NCBI GenBank assembly: GCA_027625915.1 | Contig: JANTQA010000045.1 | Location: 1,240,001-1,304,000, forward strand | DNA: 64,000 bases | Direction: 5' to 3' | From: Anaeramoeba flamelloides | Taxonomy: Eukaryota > Metamonada > Anaeramoebidae | Shown: in pieces, positions 23,211 through 35,860 of the stretch | Layout of the letters: each line of letters opens with the position of its first letter | Numbering within the stretch: position 1 is the first letter of the stretch | The notes under the pieces: model-generated | Databases searched by the model: none | What the model was told of the DNA's origin: nothing | Seen by the model: the letters and a program-made list of their open reading frames with translations, nothing else | Made by a program: the position numbers and the translations under genes

Positions 23211-23684
23211 TGGCCCATTAAAAATCAAATTTTTTAAAGAAAAATATTTTTAATAATTGAAGTTATCTATTATAATATAAAATTTTCGATTTTATATTCA
23301 GTTCTATACCCAAGAGATATTTATTTTTTGTCTAAAAATCTGAGAAAAAAAAATAAAAAAAACAGTTTAAAAAAAATTATGACATTTATTTTTCAAGAAC
23401 CATTACATAAAAAAAAAAAAAATTATAAAATTAGTTAAACTCATTTCTCGATTTCCTTCAATTTGAATAACCAAATCTAACCCCTTTTTCATATTTGAAA
23501 CCAATTTTTTCATTAATTCATCGGTTATTTCTTTCCAATTTTCATTTTCATTTGACATTTTAACAAAATATTTACGAAGAAATAAAAAAAAGAAAAAATG
23601 ATTTATTTGCAAACTTTTCATTGTGAGAGGAAAAACTTCAAAACGATACAAAAGTAATTCAAAATTCAAATGTACAATGGGCCA
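23211..23684. mobile_element. TGGCCCA-bounded element, copy 2 (474 bp)
   Basis: Same ends and almost the same length as the copy at 10271-10741, in the opposite orientation. On the minus strand a frame reads NENWKEITDELMKKLVSNMK and continues KGLDLVIQIEGN, a plausible amphipathic helix, but it ends soon after. This copy has landed in R4. Confidence 0.65.
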
Positions 23685-24007
23685 TTTATTCTGAAATTAA
23701 GTTTACAAAAACACAAAAATTGATTATTTTGTTTTATTTTTGATGTGGTTAATTGTAACATTGATATTTTCCCTATATTTTTTAAATTATTTGTTTCACA
23801 AAATTAATTTTTTAATTATTTGCTTTTTTGGAAAAAATTAAATTATTTTAGTTTTGAATATACATTTAAAAAAAATATTTTGTTACTCTGGATTCTGGGT
23901 ATTGATAATTCAACCTTTCTAATTTATGGAGAAATGCAGATTTTTTACCGAAATTGTTGGGGTTTTTATTCATATATAAACTATTTTCCAAAAATTTATA
24001 CACCATT

Positions 24008-24509
24008 TAAAAGGTAGTAAGAGCATCAGTACTACACTTTAAGTCTAATTTGGAAAGAATTTTGATTTTACAAACTATTTCATTTTTTTGTCTTTTTTGT
24101 TTTATTTTCATTTCCTTTTTTGTTGTTACATAATCTGTTTCGTTAGATCTGAAAACTTTTTTCAATGGTTGATAGAAAGTTAGTGTTGAGTTTGTGAAAT
24201 TGAAAAATAACAAACAATTGGTTGATGGTATATTACAATTTGATCGATCAGTAATTATTGATAACATTTAAATAAATTTACCAATACATTTTTTATTCCC
24301 CTCGTTTCATTATTTTGGACACATCTGTTTTTATTTTTGAGTTTTATATTTTTTTCTTTTATTTGGATGAAAATGATTATTTATTAAAACATTAATATTG
24401 TGTAAATTAAATGTTGTTTTATATTAGGTTTGAAAAAAATACAATAAATAGGTTTCTTTTTGCCTATTTTTGATTTTGGGCGTGTCCAAATTTTTGGAAT
24501 GGGGTTTAG
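24008..24509 (+). repeat. R1 interspersed repeat, copy 3
   Basis: Uninterrupted R1: tttacaaactatttcatttt, ctgtttcgttagatctga, tttgatcgatcagtaatt, ctcgtttcattattttggac, gatgaaaatgattatttatt and the right end gtgtccaaatttttggaatg. It lies in the inverted R4 copy, next to TA. Antisense frame keeps DRSNCNIPSTNC. Confidence 0.75.
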
Positions 24510-25915
24510 ATCATTTTTAATTGATGAGATCAACAAATATCACTACTTGACTAATAGATTTTTTTAGAGACATTCGAATCATGCCGGACTAATGTGATTA
24601 ACAACAGATAACAACATACTTTAATTTTAGGCTTCCCATTAGTTAATATTAATCGCTTTATAATCCAACAACATTAAAAAAGACAATTAATAATTAAGAA
24701 GAGACTGGAAAAAATGAAATTACATTTGTTTTAATTTTAATGGACTTATAAAAATCTAACAATGATATAAAAATATTTACCAATTCATTATTTAAGAGTC
24801 TAAATTCTAAATTAATACTTCAGATACACCACGCATACCATCCTTTTATTTTGGTTAAGATTCTTAAGGCACTTTTATCCAAATATTAAAATATTTTTTT
24901 TCAGAAAAGAGTAGAGTTTTTTTGATTTTTTTTTTTAATTGTTTATTTTTAACAACCTCACTTATCAATCCCATATGTTTACACATAAGAATATATTTAT
25001 CCCAAGTATTCTTATTTTTTAGGTCAGGGACGAGCAAAAAATTTGTTATAACTCAATAAAATTGAATAATTTTCACATTATTCAATTCCCCTCTTAATTA
25101 TTTCTCTGAGAATTAGTACAAATTAAAGATAAAAATACAAATATATTTTATTAATTTTTATCATTATCAAAAATATTTTGAAACATATAACCCCCATTTC
25201 CAAAAAATAATTATATTAAAAAAAATTGAAAATATAATCAAAATTTTTTTCTAATAATATATGATCCTTATATTATTCACAATTAAGGGTAGAGCCATCA
25301 CGGTTAAAAATAATTTCAAAAAATGGTAACAAAAAAAAAATTAATTTTGGATTAGAGCGCCGAATACCAATCAAAAAGTAACCAACCTATGAAGTGCTAT
25401 CGATCTCCAAAAATCAACAACCAAAAAAGAGGATATTTTTAGTTAAAACTACCAAATATCAACACCCGGTTTCCAATTAAACTGGTGGGAATTAATTTTA
25501 AAAAAATATTGTCTTATAGTTATAATGTCTCTCTTCAGTGTATTTTGGATCTCGAAGATTTTTTTAGTTTTAAACAGCAGTATCTGATTGGTCACCAAAT
25601 ATTCAATCCTAATATCATTGATTTCATTTATTTTCAACTTTCCTTATCAATTCAATATATCTGTATAAGCATAAATCTTAAAATAAAATTCTTTAATTTA
25701 TTTGTGGTCTTGTTTTATTTTTTTTTTTTTTTTTTTCATATCCGATAAATTCGAACAAAATAGATTAATTTTTATTTACTGAAAATTTATTTGAAAATTG
25801 AAATTTTTTTTATTGTATTTTAAGATTTTATATTTTAAAAAATTTAATAAAAGATATTCTTTCAATTACAATTTTAGATTCAAATGAATGTCTCTGACTA
25901 TTTTCATTTTTTAAA

Positions 25916-26152
25916 ACCCTAGTCCCTGTATAAAATCAAAAAATACCCAATTTTTTTTATCATTTTTTAACAATCTACTTTTTCAAAAACGCCATGAACA
26001 AAAGGTGGTCTGAAAAGTAAAAATGATTAATATTAAAACCTAGACAAATACTTGTTTCAACAATCTAACTTAAAGATATCCCAAAAAAGTTAATTTATGA
26101 AAAAATGACCAAAAAAATCCCATTTTTTGCTTTTATACAGAGACTAGGGCTT
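25916..26152. mobile_element. Foldback MITE, ccctagt ends (~237 bp)
   Basis: Left end aaccctagtccctgtataaa is mirrored by tttatacagagactagggct at the right. Short TTAA-like flanks are present on both sides. No ORF. Single copy in the window. Confidence 0.65.
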
Positions 26153-26185
26153 TAATATTTTTATCTTACATTTAATTTTTTCTTT

Positions 26186-26241
26186 TATTTTTGTTTTGAT
26201 TAGAAAATCTATTAATTTTCTAATCAAAACAAAAATAAAAA
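26186..26241. repeat. Perfect hairpin, 25-bp arms
   Basis: tttatttttgttttgattag (and five more bases) is followed after a ~5-bp loop by its exact complement. It lies about 450 bp past the tryptophanyl-tRNA synthetase stop codon on the downstream side. It could be a small element or a structured 3' region. 26242-26690 is otherwise plain AT-rich DNA. Confidence 0.7.
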
Positions 26242-26690
26242 AAAAACCTAACGACAACCAAGGTTAATTTTTTTATATCACCAGTCTACAATATTAAAAA
26301 AAAGAAAATTTCACAATATTTCTTTTTATTTCACAAATTAAAAAAAACCTAACAGTAATAAGGGGTATATTTGTTGATTCACCTTTCCTAATCTTCAATA
26401 ATAAAAAAATAAAATAAGAGATTTTTCAATACTTTGAACAATAAAAAAAAAAAAAAATTAAATTGATCAAAAAGTATTTATTTGTATCTAAAATTGTAAT
26501 TGAAAGAATGTCTTTTGTTAAATTGTTTAAAATATAAAATCTATATAAATATCAATAACGAATTTATATTTATAATTTAAATTGGGATTCAATAAGAGAA
26601 AAAAGATAAAAAGAAATGATTTGGAATTAATTTTGGTCTAAAAAGATATTTAAAACAGAATTGATAATGTAGAAATCAATATATGTTAAA

Positions 26691-29600
26691 TTAATCAAAT
26701 TTTAATGCTCTTGGTGTCATGAATAATTTAACTGTTTCATCAGTAACTTGAGCTTTTGTTTCTTGATGTTTTTTTACAATTTTTTGGAGTGTTTCAATAA
26801 GTGTTCTTTTTACTTGGACTGTACCCATTGTTCCATTTCCATATTTGACGCGAATTTCTTCTAGTAACTCATCATCTTCAAGGAAAACCTTTAAATAAGC
26901 ATAAGGTACATCAACAGTTAAATCTGCATTATTAAAATATTGTAGTATGAAGGCATTTGCAATATTATTTTAATATATTTATTATTAAATGAAGATATAG
27001 ATATATGAGTTAAGAATTAAAAATTAGAAAAAACCAAAAAATTTAGATGTTTTTTTAATAATTATTATGTTATTTTTTTTTAAATCGAAATTTTTTTCAA
27101 TAAATTTTGGATTATTAGTGGAAATGAAAATAAATTCTAATGTTATAAATATAAAATATTTTTCAAAAATGTTGACTCGCTTTTTATTGCATTGGAAGTA
27201 GTTTTGTAGGGTTTTATCTCACATTTTTATCAAGATAAATTTCCAATTTTATCACAGAAACATTTTACTTTTCAAAAAAATTTTCTAATTTCGTCAAAGT
27301 CATTATTTTTTTGTTTTCTTTTCTTTTTCTGTTTTTGATCTTTTTTTTTTTTTTTAGTAAAAAAATTCAATTTGAGAAAAAAAAAATCAATTTCTTAAAA
27401 ACTCCAAATTAAACTTTAAAAAAAGTGAGGTTATTTGTGATTTGTTAAAATGATTACATTTACTAGATATAAATCTTCTTGTTAACAATTTTAATTTTCC
27501 AAAGAAATCGAAAACTTTTGAATGTGAACGCTTCTAAATGATAGGTGACCTAAAAATTTTTTAACATTTTATTTTTTTTTTTATCAAAAATTTATGGTTT
27601 GTTCAGGTATTTCTTTTCTGAATATCAGCTCTAATCTGAAGTTTATTATTTTTCTTAGTTCTAATTAATATTGTATTTGCTAATTGTAAAAAAAAAATAT
27701 AGAATTTTTCATTTTTGGCTTGTCCAGTACAATAGGGCACATGTATTTTACAAAATTCAAACTGTTTAATTAAATGAATTATTTTACTCAATTATTTTAA
27801 ATTCCAGAAAATTCAACTTATAACCAAAAGAAATCAATATGATTTTTTCTAAAACCACCTACACTGTTTCAGTAACATTAAGATAATATGTTTTTACTGA
27901 AATAATATAGATATTACAATAAAAAAAAAAAAAAAAAATTCTTAACGCCTCTGAGTGAAAAGTAGTTTAATTTAATAATTTAAATTTTGAATAAATTTTC
28001 TTATTTGGTAAAATATAAATAATGTTTTTTAATTAGAATTAATGAAATTATACAAAAAGAACAAATTACCCTTACTTAGAAATCAATTAGTTTTTTTTTA
28101 AGATTAAATATTTTCTTAATCACAAATTCAATATTTTTATATCTTGATAATTTTTCAAACATTGGATTCTTTCCCATATAAAAGTTTACTAAGGTATTTT
28201 TTGAGAACATTATTCAAGAATATGATTAAAATATTCATTTTTATTTTTTTTTTTTTTTTTTTATTTTTGAAGAGAGAAAATTGCTTTTCTCCTGTGTGCC
28301 CTAATTTCTAAACTTTTTTTTAGAAATTTTGTTAAAGAATCACAAATTTTATTATCACTTACTAATGATAATATATATGATGAATTCTTTTTATTAATAA
28401 TATCAAAATATTCATTTTTATTGAGTTCTAACCTCAAATGATTTGAGTTAAATTGTTTATTTATACAAAAATTCTGAATTTTTGACACAATTAAAAAAAT
28501 ATTTCAAATTCCATTCGTAATTATCCTATGAAGAATTCTCTATTTTCTATTTTCTGTTTTCTATATTTCTATTTTCTATTTTCTATTTTCTATTTTCTAT
28601 TTTCTATTTTGAATCTTTATTCTTTTTTGAATCTTTATTCTTTTTTAAAAATTTTCATTGTTTCAATATTATTTTATTATTTTATCAATGAAAACTTGAT
28701 AATAGTTTTATTTTAATTTTCTAATAATCAATTGAATTCTGAAATGATAATCTCAAAGTTAAATTCAAATCAATTAATCAGGAATTTACTTTCATTAAAA
28801 CACAAACAAATCGTTGATTTCTGTACTCGAATTCAAAAAAAGATTTGTGTTAATCGATCTAAGATATATATATAAAAAAACATAATAATTGGAAATAAAA
28901 TAAAAGGAATAAAATCAAAGGAATAAAAGTAAAATCAAACCTGCACCAAATTTTTCATGTTCTTCTTTTGTTCTTCCGCCACCACTAAAAGCGTGTTTAT
29001 TAATTTTATTTTTAATTTGGTTTGGTTTGTCTGTTAAATAAATAGCTGTTGTCTGTTTTGAAGAAGACATTTTGGTTTTATGGCCTTGTAAAGCTGGGAA
29101 AAATTTAGCGTAAATTAAAGAAGGTTTTTTTTCTTTAATTCTGTAGGCAATTTCACGTGCTTGTCTAAAGTATGGAGCCTGGTCAATAGCACAAGGAATT
29201 AAGCAATTAAACCCTCGAGACTTTTTGCTTTTAGATTTTGGAAAGTTTTCAAAAATTTTAGGGAATGTGCTTGAAAAGCATGGAACGATTTGTATAGCTG
29301 GGAAGGCAACTTGACCGATATTATTTGAATTGGTGAAGCCAAAGGTACCTTTTACTTGGCTAAACGTAATAGCTCTTTGCACTTTGGTGATATTGGGATA
29401 CATTTCTTTAATGTATTGGTAATCCGAAAAAATAAAGGTCTTTTCGGGATCAAAGCCCACAGAAATAATATCCTTGACGTTGTCCATCAAGAATTTGTGG
29501 ATTTGTAATTGTGTAAACTTTCTATTCCACAAATATTTTTCGTCGTCAGTCATTTGGACAACAACAGCACATCCAAAAATGTCTTGGAAATGCTTGGTCA

Positions 29601-30277
29601 GAATAAATGAGACTAAATGCCCTAAATGCATTTGCCCACTTGGTCCTCTCCCTGTATACAAGAAAAATGGTTTTCCTTGTTCGTAGTCGATGATAATTCG
29701 ATGAAGATCACTTTTTTGTTTGTTTTTAGTTTTTATTTTTTATTTTTTATTTTTGTTGTTGTTGTTGTGTCAAAAAGAGTTTTTTTGGTAAATTACAAAA
29801 AAAAAAGAGTCCATAAAAAAATTATTGTTTATTAGGAAAAAATGAAAAGTTGCTTTTTTTTTTTTTTTTTTTTTTTTTTCCCTTCGCCCTTAGGTTTTAA
29901 AAATTCTTTAGGTGTGGTTTGTTAAATCCATAGAGTGAAAAAGTATTTTTTTATCTTGAGAAATTTTGAAGAAGAAAAAGAATAGGAAGAATTAATAATT
30001 ACTGATGACAAAAATATAATCCTCTTCTAATCCAATGGTGGAGTTTTATTCCTTTTTTTGTGGCAATTTCAGTAAGCTTTTCAATCATTTCTTCATTAAT
30101 CATGGATGCACCAAACCTATCGACTAATTTGTCATAATCAATACCTGTTTCAGAAACTGCTTTGATTTCGTAAGGGGTAACAAGATCTTGTTTTTTGGTT
30201 TCTTCTTTTTTTGTTTCTTCTTGTTTAGTTTCTTCTTTTTTAGTTTCTTCTTTTTTTGTTTCTTCTTTTTTAGACAT
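26691..30277 (-). CDS. WARS1: Tryptophan--tRNA ligase, cytosolic (eukaryotic type), three exons
   Basis: Exons 30277-30003, 29710-28941 and 26923-26691; introns 292 bp and 2017 bp, GT-AG; 425 residues in one frame. Class I synthetase charging tRNA-Trp. Exon 1 has a short Lys/Glu/Thr repeat tail, then the eukaryote/archaeal-type region TGIDYDKLVDRFGAS and RRGLYFC. Exon 2 opens HDLHRIIIDYEQGKPFFLYT. It then has the HIGH-type motif MHLGHL, QMTDDEKYLW, CAIDQAPYFR and the KMSKS-type motif KMSSS, ending HAFSGGGRTKEEHEKFGA. Exon 3 completes DLTVDVPYAYLKVFLEDDEL ... DETVKLFMTPRALKFD, matching the human C-terminus closely. The first splice rebuilds FCHH|DLH and the second GA|DLT, as the family requires. 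There is no WHEP domain at the N-terminus. The human IDQDPYF reads IDQAPYF here. Intron 2 holds a LINE stub and simple repeats. Confidence 0.93.
27545..27745 (+). repeat. R3 interspersed repeat, copy 1
   Basis: Shares with 39045-39285 and 61490-61800 the order tttttaacatttt, atcaaaaatttatggtttgt, ctctaatctgaagtttatta and gaatttttcatttttggc. About 200 bp; no ORF; inside intron 2 of the tryptophanyl-tRNA synthetase gene. Confidence 0.6.
28246..28404 (-). mobile_element. LINE 3' stub with 18-bp target-site duplication
   Basis: Flanked by identical aaaatattcatttttatt at 28228-28245 and 28405-28422. On the minus strand it reads IINKKNSSYILSLVSDNKIC, then FLKKSLEIRAHRRK, to a stop and an A-rich tail. 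These are the last residues of the LINE ORF seen at 9961-10918 and 59040-59575. Only ~160 bp was inserted (extreme 5' truncation), in sense with the host gene's intron 2. Confidence 0.8.
28540..28650. repeat. Simple repeats (ctatttt)n and an 18-bp doublet
   Basis: About nine loosely conserved ctatttt units, followed by two copies of ttgaatctttattctttt. Inside intron 2 of the tryptophanyl-tRNA synthetase gene. Confidence 0.8.
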
Positions 30278-33200
30278 TATCCAATTATTAAAATAAAAAA
30301 ATATTTAAATGAAAAAAAATGAATTTTGAAGAGTCGAATCATGCTTTAAATGTAAGAAAGTGTTCTTTAAATTTAATAGTTATTCTGTTAGATCCAAATT
30401 CGTTTTTTTTTAAGATTTTCCTTGTTGTTCATTAAGAATTATATTTTTTAAAGGTAAAATCAAGAATAATAACTTTTGAAATGAATTCTGTTTTTAGTTT
30501 TTGTATTATTAATTTGCTTTTTGCTCAAAAAAATGAAAGAAATTTTAAAAATCATGAAATTAAATCGTAATTTTTCAAATTATTTACGTCACAGCTAATC
30601 ACAAAAAAAAAAAAAATCTGTAACTCGATTTAAAAATTGTGGAAAGATAAGATAAAGAACCAAATACAAAAAATAAAGTGAACACTATTTAACTCGAAAA
30701 AAATATAAGTTCCTTCATACTGTTGTCAATATCACCCTTGCAAACAGCTTTTTTTTAGAATTTCTCTTGAAAAACAATTTCTTTTTTAGGGAAGACCTAT
30801 ACATTAACGGATCAAAGGAACTGACAATAAAACCTGTGTAAGTGTGGTGTTGGTTTCTTAAAGTTCTATTATTTGAAAATAAATTCTAAAAATAAAGGAT
30901 CAAATTGGGAAATTTATCTTAAAAAATAGAGTAAATTTTTTTCATAAAATTTTTTATCATCAAAAAATCAAAAAAAAGTTCAAAAATAATTGATAATATC
31001 AAAAAAAATTTCTACTATATTACATGTATAATCTAAAATTCACTTAAAACATCAAGGAGTTTACCTTCAAAATTGAATTGAAATTTGGTATACTATTGGG
31101 TAGTGAATTAAATGCTTAATTAGAAGGTAATAAGAAACAAAAGCACTGTTTTTTATTTTGAAACATAGACAATAGTCTTTGTAGACTTATTATTTTAATA
31201 ACTCAAAATGACAAAAAAATCTTTGATTATATTTATTTTGAAAAATTGAGTTTTTTTAGAGAAAAAGTTTGAATAAATCTTAAAAGTTAATTTTTTCGAA
31301 GAAAATAAAATTACTTGAAACAGAAACTTTTTTTGAAATGTTTAGGTTTTTTTGAAAATCTTTATTTGATTTTTAAGTTTTTCCTTTAAGGGAATTCAAA
31401 TAAAAAAATCTTTTAGTTGATTTAATAGCCAATTAAAAAAAAAAAAAAATATAATGGCATCTTGTAATTTCACTGTGAAGAATAAATCAAAATACTATAA
31501 TACCAGACTTCCTCTGAAAGTTATTTTCCAAAATTAATTTTTGTTTTTAAAAGTTTGATCCATTTTTCTCATATTCAAAAAGATCAAAACTTTAAAGTAT
31601 TTTCTAATTATTGGAGAACAATAATATTTCAAGGAGAAATAATAATACCAATTGTTCATGAATGAAGTCTAAAAAAAATACACTTTAAAACTAAAAAAGA
31701 AAACTTTAAAATAACTTTTATAAAAATGGACTTGTTTTCAAAAAAAAAAAAAATGCAAGACTATTCAACTTAAAAAAAAAGATAATTTCTTTGTAAGGAA
31801 CAGAATTTAAATAATTTTTTTGTTTTTTTTTTATTAAAAGAATACTAGGAAAAAAAACCAAAATAATTAAATTAAAAATTCCAGAAAAAGAATTTTCCAA
31901 TACCTGGATAATTTAACTTTCAATCGGTAAAAAATACTCTTTAATTGGATTATTTTAAATAAATAATTAATAAAAAAATCTTAATTACTTCATTTTATTA
32001 ATTAGAATCCAAAGATTACATTTTCCAATAGACTTTAATATTTTTTCTCAAAATTTTCAGTATTTTTGAAAAAATAAAACTAATTACTACATTAATAGTT
32101 CGAATAATTCATATATATATATATATATATAATATCAAAAACATAATCTAATAATAATAGTTAGTTTTTTATAAACCTAAAATTGAAAAAAAAAAAATAT
32201 TACTGAATTTGATAGATTTCAGTGAATTTTTTGTATAAATTATATTTTTATAAAAAAAAGATCCATTTATGAAAAATTCATCAAAACATTTTCGACACAA
32301 CCTTAACATAATTTGTATTAATAAAAATAATTGTGTTTTGAGAGAAACGATCCAAACCAAAAAAAAATTATCAAAAAAGTACAAAAAATTGAAGTGTGTT
32401 TGGTATTATGTGTTCAAAAAACAATTCGAGGAGACATTCTCCTTTTAGTCCTATATGGGAGATTCAATTCAAGGAAAAACAAAAAAATACCAAAAAAAAA
32501 AAATTAGAAAAAATTGCATCCAATTGTAATAACGATTACAGCCTTTCCATTCCCACAGTATAAAAATATTAAGTATTTGATTTTTTTTCTATTCTGGCAA
32601 TTTTTTCCATGTCCAACAAATGGTAAAATGGTTATTAAAGCTCATCACAAACCATAAAATTTATAATACAAGATTAAAAATAAATTATCCATTTTTTGGT
32701 ACTTTTGTTCCTTTAGTTTTGGAAATTGACAAATTAATTTATTATAATACTTATCTTAATGTTGATCTTCAATTTCCAAAATTGATAAAATCTCAAAGTT
32801 TTAAACAATTTAAAAACTTGGATCGAAAAATAATTTGATGATTCAATGATTTCTTATCTTGAGAAAATCTAATTTTTGTCTTTGTTTCTACAAAAAAAAA
32901 TAACTCTAATGAAGTAAATGAAGTTGAAATTGTTATCTTATGATTGAAATTGAATTTTCTATTTCAAAAAAAAACAATTTTATAATAGAAAAAACAATTG
33001 TATATCTTTGAATGTTTTGCAGTAGGGATGAAATAGGTTATATGGTTTGCATGGACAATGTAAAAATTTAACGTAACTCAATGGTCAAAAATCATAGATA
33101 ATATAATCGTTTGGATAGAAAGTATGAAATAGAAGTGTTATAAAGGATAAAAAAATCATTTTTTTTTTTTTTTTTCATTTTCAAGTTCCTTAATAAGGTT

Positions 33201-33912
33201 TTCAAGTTCTGGAAATTTCAAAATTGCTTGTTCATTTTTCGTTTAAAAAATGACTTAAGGGATCATTCTTCTATGACAACAAGTCAAAAATTTTAAAATA
33301 TATTAGTGGTGGTATTCTCTACTTACAAATTTTGTTTATGCCAAGTGTCAAAAAATTCTGATCGACTAAGAAAGCCATAAAAGAAAATTAGTTTAGTGAG
33401 ATCAATTTTTTTTTTTCCATTTTTTCTGAAAAAGAAAATTATTAAATTCATTTTATTTCTCACGATTTAACAAGTTTTTACCCTGTTTATTATCATTTTG
33501 ATCATTATTATACTATAACATTTCTTTGTTACCCGTAATATTATTATAAAGATTTTTTTTCTTTTTTTGAGATAAAACTTTTGGTTAACCAAAAAAATTG
33601 ATATATTCAACGGATAAAAAAATCATTGTATTTTTTATGAATAGTAGTTATAATAATCAAAGTTTTAAAGTCATTTTAATATTTTACGACTAAGAACTTT
33701 TGTTTTTGTTTTAAGATAAAAGTTGATTTTTCAAAATAAAATTTTCTTAAGGGAGTAGCCACGGTAAAGAAAAATTTTTCACTTTTGTGCAATTCTGAAG
33801 AGGATCAGAAAATAACATTTTTTACTCTGGATGTACCTCATTGGTTTTTATTATTTAAAGTACTTCATTCATTAGATTTTTGAAATTTTTTTTTCAAAGT
33901 CTCAAAGAAATT

Positions 33913-34005
33913 GCCACAATAGAATGTTGAGTTGAATTACTTAAAATAGTGTTTTGAATGTTGAATGACTTATCTTTTATTCTTCTCTCAACATTCTATT
34001 GTGGC
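33913..34005. repeat. Hairpin inside nested TTAA element
   Basis: gccacaatagaatgttgag at 33913-33931 is repeated inverted at 33987-34005 with about 55 bp between. Confidence 0.8.
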
Positions 34006-34366
34006 ATTTAATTTTTTCATTTTTTATTTTTTCATCATTTTTGAGATTTTTTTAATCCTGACAAGATAAAGCAATTAGAAATATTTTTTTATTATTGACA
34101 TTTAGGATTAATGGATTTGGTTTAAAAAGAACAACAATATTACAATTGAGAGAATATAAAAGGAAACATAAATGGGACTTAAATAGCTAGAAGAATTCCA
34201 AAATTAGAATAATTAAGTAGAATTATTACTTGTTAGGATTGTAAAACGTTGGGTTTAGTGGAATATGAGAAGTGAATATGATTATATGTTATCAAAGTTT
34301 AAACCACAAAATAGATACAAGTTTTATTCTAAGAATCTGAAATTATCTTCTCCCAGAAAAAAAAAC

Positions 34367-34855
34367 TAAACCCCATTCCAAAAATTTGGACACATCTAAA
34401 ATCAAAAATAGTGAAACAAAAACTCAATTTACTATATTCTCCCAAACCTAATATAAAACCAGATTTAAGTAACATAGTATTAATGGTTTTTTAAGTAATC
34501 ATTTTCATCCAAATATAAGAAAACAATATAAAACAAAAAATCAATACAAGTTTGTCCAAAAAAAATGAAACGAGCTGAAATGAAAGAGTTTGAACAAAAA
34601 TTATATTGGTAGATTTGTTAAAATTACACCAACAATGGTTGATCGATCAAATGATAAGATACCATGTACCGGTTGTATGTGGATTTATCACTTGAAGAAA
34701 CTCAACTGTAACCTTCTAGTAACCATCTATAAAAAATTTTCAGATCTAACTAAACCGATTAAGTACCTGAAAAAAAGAAAATGAAAACAAAAACAAAAAA
34801 CACAAAAAATGATATAGTTTGTTGAATTAAAATTAATTTCCAAATTGATGTAAAT
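34367..34855 (-). repeat. R1 interspersed repeat, copy 4 (reverse)
   Basis: R1 in reverse orientation: aaccccattccaaaaatttg at the left, then caaatgataagatacc, cagatctaactaaaccgatt and aatttccaaattgatg. It is the third level of nesting at this locus. Its + strand frame VDRSNDKIPCTGCMWIYHLK is the most open version of the frame shared by R1 copies. Confidence 0.75.
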
Positions 34856-35860
34856 CATGTTTTTGTTATTCTTCTAACTGTTTAAAATGTGTCCAAATTA
34901 ATCGAATTAAGTTTATTTTAATAATAAAATAATAATAATAATAAAACTATTTTATCAATATAATCTCTTTTTATTTATTGTTGAACATTACTAAAAAAAA
35001 AAATATCAAATAATTTTTTTAAAAAATTTTTTAGAGAATCTACGATCACACGCCACTAAAATAAAATGTTCTTATCTCATCTCTCTCAAATTTTTATCAT
35101 GTCTTATGGTGTATCTACTCCCTTAAAGATATTTAAGAATTAGTTAATTGTATCCAGAAAATTGAAAATCAATTTTTTTCTACCAAAAATGATTTAAATT
35201 GTTATAAGGATTCTTATGAATAAGACCAAACAAATTTTTTCAAAATTCAAAATTTTTTTGCAATTTTTGTAAACCAGAAAATTAGAAAAGAACTTTTCCA
35301 AAACCTTAAAGAAATAATTTTTTTTCTATAATAGATCTCAATTTAATTGATAAAATGTAGTGGTCCTTCTACCAAATATTCATTTATTGAATAACTTATA
35401 CCATAATTTGTTTTATTGGCTGAGATTTGAATTGTAATATAAATCAAAGAAAAAGAAACCAAAATAAAAAATTTGCTTTCAAAATCAATACTTCCTAACA
35501 TAAAAACGAAAAATATGTTTTGCCATTTTCAAGAATTAACTTAATTATTAAACAAAATAATAGGTTACTTTTTTTCGTTTTATATTGGAAACATGCAAAT
35601 TTTGAATTTCAAAAAAGAGACTCAAATCAATAAATTGTTTAAGTGAGGCTAACTCATCCATTTCATAAGTCAAAACACAAATTACAAAAAAAAAATTTTT
35701 CAAGATCTAGACAAGATTTCATTTTATTTTCAAAAATGACTACTCCCTTAAAAGGGTTTTGTGATCCAAATTGGAGAATTTTGAAAGATCATTTCGTAAC
35801 ATTTAAATTGAGATTGGATCAAATTGTGTTGAGACTATTTAGTCAATCACAAACTTTCAG

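Larger units (their letters stand above)
22870..24690 (-). repeat. R4 interspersed repeat, inverted copy carrying two insertions
   Basis: Matches 5485-6245 read in reverse. It is split by R1 at 24008-24509 and by the TGGCCCA element at 23211-23684. R4 sequence can be followed up to gatcta at the R1 border, and resumes beyond it with caatttcggtaaaaaatct and aaaggttgaattatcaata. The uninterrupted copy at 5485-6245 therefore serves as the empty site. Confidence 0.65.
33747..35126. mobile_element. Nested TTAA element (1.38 kb) with exact empty site elsewhere
   Basis: Begins TTAA-gggagtagccac and ends gtatctactccc-TTAA. The sister copy of the host element reads tttcttaaagatatt at 50331-50345 with a single TTAA, so both borders and the 4-bp duplication are directly visible. 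The terminal inverted repeat is at least gggagta. It contains a 19-bp-arm hairpin (33913-34005) and an R1 copy (34367-34855). No long ORF. Confidence 0.8.
33255..35751. mobile_element. TTAA-flanked element (gggagt family), outer copy with nested insert
   Basis: Bounded by TTAA at 33255 and at 35748. The right end ctactccc-TTAA matches the second copy at 49844-50951, and the two align along their full ~1.1 kb (e.g. gatcgactaagaaa, ttggttaaccaaaaaaattg, gaggctaactcatccatttc). This copy is split at 33747-35126 by another TTAA element. TTAA target sites are the hallmark of piggyBac-type DNA transposons. No transposase is visible, so non-autonomous. Confidence 0.75.

Noticed and set aside
25485-25748. 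87-codon + strand frame and its antisense partner
   Set aside because: No domain, start or splice context. The ending FFFFFF reflects a T-tract. Low confidence either way.
28405-28488. Upstream extension of the LINE stub frame
   Set aside because: The 18-bp duplication places the insertion border at 28404. Residues before it are chance read-through of intron DNA.
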